A stretch of DNA of 18,489 bases from positions 1 through 18,489 of the forward strand of contig CANJXD010000050.1 of assembly GCA_947478535.1 (NCBI GenBank). Direction: 5' to 3'. This DNA is from Acetobacteraceae bacterium (lineage in GTDB: Bacteria; Pseudomonadota; Alphaproteobacteria; Acetobacterales; Acetobacteraceae). The notes under the pieces are model-generated. The model ran no database searches. It was given only the letters and a program-made list of their open reading frames with translations, and was not told the origin of the DNA. Both the position numbers and the translations under genes were made by a program. Every line of letters begins with the position of its first letter. Position 1 is the stretch's first letter. Shown piece by piece: positions 13,449 through 18,489 of the stretch.

Positions 13449-14371
13449 CGGCCGGACCCCACGCGGACGCGGCCGGGGGCGATGACCTCGGCTTCCACCA
13501 CCACCCGGCTCGCCAGGTTCATCACCGGCACCACGGCGCCGCGCGCGGCGCCCTCCATCGCCCGCCCCTGGGCGGACAATGTCATCCCCGGCGCGTCATA
13601 CAGCATCGTCACCATCGCCCCGCGTTCCACCACCAGCGGCGGCGACAGGTCCGCCAGCAGCAGCGGCTGGTCCGCCGCGGCGGGGCGGCGCAGCGCCAGG
13701 CCCACCGCCTGGTCCGGCCGTTCCGCGAGGCCCGGCCTCAGCCGTGCCATGGGCATCCGCACCAGCTTCACATCGCGCGGCCCGATGGACTCCCCAGGCA
13801 TCAGGCGGCGGGCGGCGACCAGCACGGGGGCCATCGTCACCACCCGCCCGGCCAGGCGCTGGCGCAGTATCGGCATGCCATCGGCGATGACCGTCAGCGT
13901 CGCCGCGAAGCGCTGCCCGCCAGGGTCCAGCCCGGCCTGCTCGATGGCAAGCTGCACGGCGCCGGCGGGGGGCACCAGCGGCGGGGCGAAGCCCTGCAAT
14001 TCGAGGTCCGCATCCTCATCGACCCCCAGCGGGCCGAGTGCCACCCGCAGCAGCGCCAGCACCTCCTCCCGCGCCACGGGGCGGCCGGGGCGTTCCAGCA
14101 CCACCCGTTCCGCCATGCCGTTGGATCGCCAGACAATGCCGTTCTGCCGCGCAATGGCGGCGAGCTGCGGCGCCTCGATCACCATGCGCTGCCCCGGCGC
14201 GGGCGCGGGGCCGAGCGGCTGGGCGCCGCGCGGGCCAAGTCCCTCGAACAGGTCGGACAGCCGGACCACCGCATCCTCCACCATGGCGAAAGGCCGCAGC
14301 ATCGCGTCCTGCGCCCGCGCGGCGAGGGGGGAGAGCAGAAGAAGAAATGCCAGGATCGCCCGCATCGCCAT
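13445..14371 (-). CDS. flgA: P-ring assembly chaperone FlgA
   Basis: The product of about 308 residues is a periplasmic chaperone for FlgI polymerisation. It has a signal peptide (AILAFLLLLSPLAARA), a variable N-terminal half and a C-terminal SAF-type domain: VLVAARRLMPGESIGPRDVKL, DQAVGLALRRPAAADQPLL, VVERGAMVTMLYDAPGMTLS and a final beta segment MNLASRVVVEAEVI. The length matches the longer alphaproteobacterial FlgA. Start choices are close together: GTG 14374 (GTGA overlap with the flgG stop), ATG 14371 (TGATG overlap) or ATG 14365. I use 14371. Placement between flgG and flgH is typical. Confidence 0.9.
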   Translation of the reverse strand: MAMRAILAFLLLLSPLAARAQDAMLRPFAMVEDAVVRLSDLFEGLGPRGAQPLGPAPAPGQRMVIEAPQLAAIARQNGIVWRSNGMAERVVLERPGRPVAREEVLALLRVALGPLGVDEDADLELQGFAPPLVPPAGAVQLAIEQAGLDPGGQRFAATLTVIADGMPILRQRLAGRVVTMAPVLVAARRLMPGESIGPRDVKLVRMPMARLRPGLAERPDQAVGLALRRPAAADQPLLLADLSPPLVVERGAMVTMLYDAPGMTLSAQGRAMEGAARGAVVPVMNLASRVVVEAEVIAPGRVRVGSGR

Positions 14372-15156
14372 CACCGCAGCCGCGACAGGGTGGAGAGCAT
14401 CTCGTCGCTGGCGGAGATGACCTTGCTGTTCATCTCATAGGCGCGCTGGGCGGTGATGAGGTTCGTGATCTCCTGCACCACATTGACGTTGGAGGTCTCG
14501 ACGAAGCCTTGCAGCACCTGCCCGTAGCCGGGCTGCCCAGGGGCTGCGGCCTGCGCGTTGCCGGAGCCGGGGGTGGCGAGCAGCAGGTTGTCGCCCACCG
14601 CTTCCAGCCCCGTTTCATTGGCGAAGATGGCGAGCTGGATCTGCCCGACATTCTGCGGCGCCGTCTGGCCATCCAGCTTGGCCAGCACCTCGCCCGCCGC
14701 GTTGATGGTCACGTCCCGCGCGGCGGCGGGGATGGTGATGCCGGGCTGCACGACATAGCCATCCGCCGTGACGATGACGCCTTCCGGCGACAGGGCGAAG
14801 GTGCCGTCGCGGGTATAGGCGGTCTCGCCCGAGGGCAGCGCCACCTGGAAATAGCCATTGCCGCGGATCGCGAGGTCGAAGCGGTTCTCGGTCTGGCTCA
14901 GGCTGCCCTGTTCGGAGATGCGATAGACCGCGCCGGTCTTCACGCCGAGGCCGATCTGCGCGCCGGAGGGCAGCACGCTGCCGGTATCGGCGGATTGCGA
15001 GCCGACACGGCGGAGGTTCTGGTACAGCAGGTCCTGGAATTCGGCGCGGCGGCGCTTGTAGCCCGTCGTGCTCATATTCGCGATGTTGTTGGAGATGACC
15101 TCGACGTTCGTCTGCTGGGCCATCATGCCCGTGCCGGCGATGTGCAGGCTGCGCAT
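14371..15156 (-). CDS. flgG: Flagellar distal rod protein FlgG
   Basis: The 261-residue product forms the distal rod. The N-terminal D0 helix MRSLHIAGTGMMAQQTNVEV leads into SNNIANMSTTGYKR, the signature of flagellar rod and hook proteins. The mid-part has SGAQIGLGVKTG and FDLAIRGNGYFQVALPSGET. The C-terminal helix contains QGFVETSNVNVVQEITNLI, TAQRAYEMNSKVI and SASDEMLSTLSRL. Length is the family norm. GGGAGAG six bases before the ATG at 15156 is the ribosome site. The start region is duplicated 71 bases upstream. Confidence 0.96.
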   Translation of the reverse strand: MRSLHIAGTGMMAQQTNVEVISNNIANMSTTGYKRRRAEFQDLLYQNLRRVGSQSADTGSVLPSGAQIGLGVKTGAVYRISEQGSLSQTENRFDLAIRGNGYFQVALPSGETAYTRDGTFALSPEGVIVTADGYVVQPGITIPAAARDVTINAAGEVLAKLDGQTAPQNVGQIQLAIFANETGLEAVGDNLLLATPGSGNAQAAAPGQPGYGQVLQGFVETSNVNVVQEITNLITAQRAYEMNSKVISASDEMLSTLSRLR

Positions 15157-15257
15157 GGCTATCTCTCCCGCGCCGTCGCCGGCACGCTTTTTTCAGGAAT
15201 CTGGCCGGCGATGTGCAGGCTGCGCATGGCTATTTCTCCCGCGCCGTCGTCGGCACG
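15133..15257 (-). repeat. 71-bp-period duplication of the flgG start region
   Basis: A 54-bp segment at 15133-15186 recurs at 15204-15257 with only two mismatches. Each copy contains a GGGAGA ribosome site, the ATG and the first eight codons of flgG. Only the copy at 15156 opens into full-length flgG. The flanks beyond the copies are also loosely similar (CTTTTTTCAGG against CTTGTTCAAGG). Confidence 0.92.
15159..15227 (-). CDS. 22-codon mini-ORF made by the duplication
   Basis: It starts with the duplicated flgG ATG and its ribosome site, reads MRSLHIAG like FlgG, then diverges to QIPEKSVPATARER and stops at TAG two bases before the true flgG ATG. Ribosomes may translate it and reinitiate on flgG. 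A functional peptide is unlikely; its importance would lie in tuning flgG translation. Expression is unproven. Confidence 0.4.
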   Translation of the reverse strand: MRSLHIAGQIPEKSVPATARER

Positions 15258-15286
15258 TGCTTGTTCAAGGGGATGACGACTCTCAT
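15230..15286 (-). CDS. 18-codon mini-ORF after flgF
   Basis: The ATG at 15286 overlaps the flgF TGA as ATGA. It encodes MRVVIPLNKHVPTTAREK and stops at TAG two bases before the next mini-ORF's ATG. Its tail VPTTAREK resembles VPATARER of the second mini-ORF because both come from the duplicated segment. It could carry ribosomes across the gap between flgF and flgG. Expression is unproven. Confidence 0.35.
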   Translation of the reverse strand: MRVVIPLNKHVPTTAREK

Positions 15287-16029
15287 CGGCGGCGGAGGAT
15301 GCGGTCCACGGCGGAGCCCATGCGCTCGCCCTCCCGCTCCACCATCTGCGAGACGAACTGGAATTCGCGCATTTCCTCCGTCATCCGGGTGATTTCCGAG
15401 ATGGCGTTGACGTTGCTGCCCTCCACTGTCCCCTGGATGAGCCCCGGTCGGTCCAGCGGTTCGGGGCGCATGTCATCGGGGGCCGCCATCAGGCGATCCC
15501 CTTCCGGCACCAGGCGCTGCGGATTGGGGAAGCGGACGATGCGCAGCGTGCCGTTGTCGCCGTTCTCGGTGCGCAGCGTGCCGTCGCCGAGGATGGTGAT
15601 GCGGCTTTCGCCCGGTGCCAGGCGCAGCGGCGCGCCATTGGTGCCGAGCAGGGCGTTACCGTCGCTGTCGGTGATCCGCCCTTCGGCATCCAGCGTGAAG
15701 CGGCCGGCGCGGGTGAAGCGTTCCCCGGCCGGGGTCTCCAGCACGAAATAGCCCTCCGGCGCCGCGATCGCGACATCGAGCGGATTGCCGGTGCTGGCCA
15801 TGGCGCCGGGGTTCGGCGCGCGCCAGGTCGCGCGGTCCTGCGCGAAGGCCATCTCCTGCCCGCCATTCGGCGCATCCGCGCCCTGCTGGCGTTCCAGAAC
15901 GGTGCCGAAGACGGGCCGCCCGGCGCGGAAGCCGGGCGTTTCCATGTTGGCGATGTTGTTCGCCGTCACCGCCGTCGCCCGCTGCTGGGCGACGAGGCGG
16001 GAGAGCGAGATGTAGCTCGGGCTGTCCAT
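15283..16029 (-). CDS. flgF: Flagellar proximal rod protein FlgF
   Basis: The 248-residue product is a rod protein of the FlgF/FlgG family. The N-terminus SYISLSRLVAQQRATAVTAN runs into NNIANMETPGFRAG. The centre has NPLDVAIAAPEGYFVLETPAG and GRFTLDAEGRITDSDGN. The C-terminal helix contains GLIQGTVEGSNVNAISEITR and MTEEMREFQFVSQMVE. Length is usual. The ATG at 16029 lies about 27 bases downstream of the transcription start predicted from the sigma-54 element. It is the first gene of the flgF-flgG-flgA-flgH operon and divergent from fliL. Confidence 0.94.
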   Translation of the reverse strand: MDSPSYISLSRLVAQQRATAVTANNIANMETPGFRAGRPVFGTVLERQQGADAPNGGQEMAFAQDRATWRAPNPGAMASTGNPLDVAIAAPEGYFVLETPAGERFTRAGRFTLDAEGRITDSDGNALLGTNGAPLRLAPGESRITILGDGTLRTENGDNGTLRIVRFPNPQRLVPEGDRLMAAPDDMRPEPLDRPGLIQGTVEGSNVNAISEITRMTEEMREFQFVSQMVEREGERMGSAVDRILRRR

Positions 16030-16067
16030 GCCGATGCTCCGTGGTTGGGTCGTTCACCGGGGTCAGC

Positions 16068-16082
16068 GCAAGGCCCGTGCCA
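16068..16082 (-). promoter_or_regulatory. Sigma-54 promoter for flgF operon
   Basis: On the minus strand the sequence is TGGCAC-GGGCC-TTGC, a perfect -24/-12 consensus with correct spacing. RNA should start near 16056. The same consensus and surrounding layout occur at flgI, so the rod and ring genes are probably switched on together. Confidence 0.88.
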
Positions 16083-16103
16083 GGGCTGGCGGGGTTTGGG
16101 CTG

Positions 16104-16120
16104 GGCAGGGCTTGCCGGGT
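16104..16120. promoter_or_regulatory. 17-bp block shared with the flgI/fliX region
   Basis: GGCAGGGCTTGCCGGGT is identical to 10764-10780 and is followed in both places by a GGCAGGAA a few bases on. It starts 22 bp from the T of TGGCAC in both regions. The dyad is less perfect here on its left flank (CTGGGCA for CCCGGCA). It is a candidate activator site for the flgF and/or fliL operons. Confidence 0.5.
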
Positions 16121-16234
16121 CCGGGCAGGAAGCGGCCGACCCGCGGCAGCATCGGGTCGGCGCCGTCGAAAGCCTTCCTTAATCAGCGTCGGGGCATGGT
16201 CCGCCGGCGACGGCAAAAAGGCTCGGGACACAGC

Positions 16235-16777
16235 ATGGCGGCGGCAGCTGCGGCAAAGACGGAAGCGGGTGCGGCGGGCGATGCCCCGGCCGCGAAGGGG
16301 GGTGGCAAGAAGAAGCTGCTCATCATCCTGCTTGCCGTGCTGGTGCTGCTGGGTGGCGGCGGGGCCGGGCTGTGGTTCACCGGCATCCTGCCGAAGCTGC
16401 TCGGCATGGGCCCGCCGCCCGAAGCCGCGGCGGAAGCGGAGGTCGCCGAGGCCGCGCCGGCACCCCGCACGCCGCCCGCCTTCGTCGAATTGCCGGAGAT
16501 CGTGGCCAATCTGAACGCGCCCGGCCGCCGCGCCACCTTCGTGCGGCTGCGCGCCCGGCTCGAAATCACGAAGGCGGAGGATGCCGCCATTGTGCAGGCG
16601 GCGATGCCGCGTCTGCAGGACCTGTTCCAGACTTATCTGCGCGAGGTTCGCCCGGAGGAATTGCGCGGCAGCGCCGGCACGCATCGGCTGCGCGAAGAGC
16701 TGATCGCCCGCGCCAACCTCGCCGCCGCGCCGGCCCGCGTCACCGATGTGCTGTTCGTGGAGATGCTGGTCCAATGA
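16235..16777 (+). CDS. fliL: Flagellar basal-body-associated protein FliL
   Basis: The 180-residue product is a single-pass inner-membrane protein that rings the stator and supports torque. A Lys/Ala/Gly-rich cytoplasmic head is followed by the membrane helix LLIILLAVLVLLGGGGAGLW near residues 28-47, a Pro/Ala/Glu linker, and the periplasmic FliL domain: FVELPEIVANLNAPGRR, FVRLRARLEI, LQDLFQTYLREVRPEELRGS and RVTDVLFVEMLVQ. The ATG at 16235 with GGGA six bases upstream is preferred to an in-frame ATG at 16196. It overlaps fliM by ATGA. Confidence 0.92.
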   Translation: MAAAAAAKTEAGAAGDAPAAKGGGKKKLLIILLAVLVLLGGGGAGLWFTGILPKLLGMGPPPEAAAEAEVAEAAPAPRTPPAFVELPEIVANLNAPGRRATFVRLRARLEITKAEDAAIVQAAMPRLQDLFQTYLREVRPEELRGSAGTHRLREELIARANLAAAPARVTDVLFVEMLVQ

Positions 16778-17880
16778 GCGGGTCGGAGGACGAAGACCTC
16801 GCCGCCGCCTGGGGCGCGGCGCTGGAGGAGGAAGGCCCGCCGGGCGAATCCGCCGCGCTGGAGGCGGAAGCCGAGGCCGTGGCGCAGCCCGCGCGGGTGC
16901 TCAATCAGGCGGAGATCGACAGTCTGCTCGGCTTCGAGGCCGGGCCCTCCCGCAACCAGGCGGAGACGGGGATCGAGCGCGTCATCGCCGCCGGCCTCGT
17001 GCAATACGAACGCCTGCCGATGCTGGAGATCGTCTATGACCGGCTGGTGCGCCTGCTGACGACCACGCTGCGCAACTTCACCTCCGACAATGTCGAGATC
17101 TCGATCGACGGCATGACCTCGCAGCGTTTCGGGGACTACCTCAATTCGGTGCCGCTGCCGGCGATGCTGGCGGTATTCAAGGCGGAGCCGTGGGACAATT
17201 ACGGCCTCGTCGTCGTCGATAGCAGCCTGATCTATTCGGTGGTCGATGTGCTGCTCGGCGGGCGGCGCGGCACGGCGGCGATGCGGATCGAGGGGCGGCC
17301 CTATACCACCATCGAGCGGACGCTGGTGGAGCGCCTGATCAGCGTCGTGCTCGGCGATATGCGCGCGGCGTTCGAGCCCTTGTCGAAGGTGGATTTCCAG
17401 TTCGAGCGGCTGGAAGTGAACCCGCGCTTTGCCGCCATCTCCCGCATTTCGAACGCCTGCGTGGTGACGCGGATGCGGGTGGATATGGAGGATCGCGGCG
17501 GCAAGATCGAGATCCTGATGCCCTACGCGACGCTGGAGCCGGTGCGCGAATTGCTGTTGCAGCAATTCATGGGCGAACGTTTCGGGCGTGACAGCATCTG
17601 GGAAACCCACCTGGCGGAGGAATTGCGCCAGACCGATGTCTCGCTCGATGTCGTGCTGGATGAACAGGCGATGCTGCTGTCGCAGGTGCTGCGGCTGAAT
17701 GTGGGGGACAGCATCACCCTGTCCTCCCCGCCCGGGGCGCCGGTGCAATTGCGCTGCGGGGAGATCGCGCTGTTCGAGGCGCAACTCGGGCGGCGGGAGA
17801 ACCGGCTCGCGGTGCGGATCGAGGAGGTCCGGCGCCGCCCGGCCCTGCCGGCGGAAAGCCGGGCGGAGAGCAATGCATGA
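16774..17880 (+). CDS. fliM: Flagellar motor switch protein FliM
   Basis: The 368-residue product is the middle C-ring protein that binds CheY-P and FliG and sets rotation direction. The CheY-binding peptide RVLNQAEIDSLLGF is near residues 41-54, after an acidic head of about 40 residues; E. coli FliM has this peptide at its very start. The middle domain includes GMTSQRFGDYLNSVPLPAML and LLGGRRG followed by the RPYTTIE region. The C-terminal SpoA-like domain has LDVVLDEQAMLLSQVLRLNV, VGDSITL and the CGEIALFEAQLGRRENRLAV segment. ATGA overlaps link it to fliL before and the DUF6468-like gene after. Confidence 0.96.
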   Translation: MSGSEDEDLAAAWGAALEEEGPPGESAALEAEAEAVAQPARVLNQAEIDSLLGFEAGPSRNQAETGIERVIAAGLVQYERLPMLEIVYDRLVRLLTTTLRNFTSDNVEISIDGMTSQRFGDYLNSVPLPAMLAVFKAEPWDNYGLVVVDSSLIYSVVDVLLGGRRGTAAMRIEGRPYTTIERTLVERLISVVLGDMRAAFEPLSKVDFQFERLEVNPRFAAISRISNACVVTRMRVDMEDRGGKIEILMPYATLEPVRELLLQQFMGERFGRDSIWETHLAEELRQTDVSLDVVLDEQAMLLSQVLRLNVGDSITLSSPPGAPVQLRCGEIALFEAQLGRRENRLAVRIEEVRRRPALPAESRAESNA

Positions 17881-18377
17881 GCGTGTTCGAATGGCTGGCG
17901 CAGGGCGCGCTGCTGCTGCTGCTGGGCGTGGCGGTGCCGATGGCCTGGCGGCTGGAACGCCAGATCGCGGCGCTGCGGCGGGAAGGCACCGCGCTGGAAG
18001 CCGGCGCGGCCGGCATCATCGAGGCGACGGAAGCCGCCGAACAGGCCTTGGCCCGGCTGCGCGGCACGGCGGAGATGGCGGGGCGCGCGGTGACGGAACG
18101 CGTGGCGGTGGCGGAGCCGCTGCGCGATGACCTGCGGTACCTCGTCGAGCGGGCGGAGGCGTTGGCGGACCGGCTGGATGGGCTGGTGCGCGCGGCGCGG
18201 CCGATCGGCGGGGCGGTACCTCTGCGCGATGGGCCGCTGCGGGAGGCCGCCCACCGGGAGGTGCCCCAACGGGACGGACAGACGCGGGATGCTCCCACGC
18301 GGGATGCCCCCACGCGGGATGCGCCGCATAGCGAGGCCGAGCGTGCGCTGCTGCGGGCGCTGCGGGGCGGGCGATGA
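17877..18377 (+). CDS. DUF6468-like membrane-anchored coiled-coil protein
   Basis: The 166-residue product has one N-terminal membrane helix (about residues 7-24, GALLLLLGVAVPMAW), a long charged helix predicted as coiled coil (RLERQIAALRREGTALEAGA onward to about residue 110), then an arginine/aspartate-rich tail with TRDAP repeats. I recognise the layout of a protein of unknown function that follows fliM in many Alphaproteobacteria. Caulobacter has a flagellar-positioning membrane protein in this neighbourhood, but I cannot claim identity. ATGA overlaps on both sides place it firmly in the fliL-fliM operon. Confidence 0.7.
   Translation: MSVFEWLAQGALLLLLGVAVPMAWRLERQIAALRREGTALEAGAAGIIEATEAAEQALARLRGTAEMAGRAVTERVAVAEPLRDDLRYLVERAEALADRLDGLVRAARPIGGAVPLRDGPLREAAHREVPQRDGQTRDAPTRDAPTRDAPHSEAERALLRALRGGR
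18282..18326 (+). repeat. Three 15-bp tandem repeats encoding TRDAP
   Basis: ACGCGGGATGCTCCC, ACGCGGGATGCCCCC and ACGCGGGATGCGCCG are consecutive in-frame copies that differ only near the end of the unit. The preceding residues (LRDGPLREAAHREVPQRDGQ) look like older, decayed copies. Copy number probably varies between strains. Confidence 0.85.
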
Positions 18378-18489
18378 TGGCGCGCATGCCCAGCCTGCCG
18401 CGCTTCCGCCTGCTGCCGCTGGCGCTGGTCCTGGTAGCGCTTCTGGGTGTGGCGCGGATGGAGCGGCTGCTGCGCGGCGACGCGGCTCC
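18374..18489 (+). CDS. Start of a membrane protein gene, cut by the window end (MotE-like candidate)
   Basis: Only 38 residues are visible: a basic start (MMARMPSLPRFR) then one membrane helix (LLPLALVLVALLGVARME). The ATG at 18374 overlaps the preceding TGA as ATGA; in-frame ATGs at 18377 and 18386 are alternatives. In related genomes a MotE-like periplasmic protein with one N-terminal anchor often follows the fliM/DUF6468 pair, so that is my guess. Nothing beyond the anchor can be checked here. Confidence 0.6.
   Translation, partial: MMARMPSLPRFRLLPLALVLVALLGVARMERLLRGDAA

Noticed and set aside
16087..16101. Possible plus-strand sigma-54 site for fliL (TGGCGGGGTTTGGGC)
   Set aside because: The GG and GC are correctly spaced but the -12 half lacks TTGC, and the region is so G-rich that a chance match is likely.
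16103..16116. TGGGCAGGGCTTGC as a plus-strand sigma-54 promoter
   Set aside because: The spacing between GG and GC is one base short of the required distance, and it lies within the shared 17-bp block.
16633..17784. 383-residue minus-strand frame opposite fliM
   Set aside because: It is His/Gln/Arg-rich antisense of a full FliM and shows no family features.

Overview
The window is very GC-rich alphaproteobacterial DNA. The flagellar genes (fliX, single-domain flgJ, a DUF6468-like gene after fliM), the form of DksA with one cysteine, and two textbook sigma-54 promoters point to Rhodospirillales, most likely an Acetobacteraceae/Roseomonas-type organism. That placement is inferred from gene content, not from a marker gene.

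Layout. Bases 1-342 hold no gene, only inverted repeats. At 343-921 is a lysine/alanine repeat protein resembling histone H1, followed by a clear intrinsic terminator and a GNAT acetyltransferase (1033-1503). From 7605 down to 1555 runs a tight seven-gene minus-strand operon: a RibD-type reductase, an MDR dehydrogenase without the usual zinc ligands, a divergent PTPS/QueD homologue, a GT4-type glycosyltransferase, a SAM methyltransferase, then otnK and otnC. The first five look like a small-molecule pathway, perhaps for a modified pterin or pterin glycoside, whose product I cannot name. This is the best candidate in the window for an undescribed system. Upstream of it (8752-7680) lie two overlapping, paralogous half-size permeases.

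The rest is mostly flagellar. flgI, flgJ and a flgN-like gene are read on the minus strand from 10676. fliX and dksA are read on the plus strand from 10812. An SRAP/YedK gene (12574-11846) follows the operon flgF-flgG-flgA-flgH (16029-12720, minus). fliL, fliM, a DUF6468-like gene and a truncated membrane-protein gene (plus, from 16235) run off the end. The genes supply rod (FlgF, FlgG), P-ring and L-ring (FlgI, FlgH), their assembly factors (FlgA, FlgJ, FliX), the switch (FliM) and a stator-associated protein (FliL).

Regulation. The two divergent flagellar intergenic regions each carry a perfect TGGCAC-N5-TTGC element facing the minus-strand operon. In each, an identical 17-bp block starts exactly 22 bp from the first base of that element, so the two look like one regulatory module used twice. 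Between flgF and flgG a 71-bp-period duplication has copied the flgG start region and left two tiny ORFs chained between the genes. ATGA start/stop overlaps are the rule across the window and suggest widespread translational coupling.
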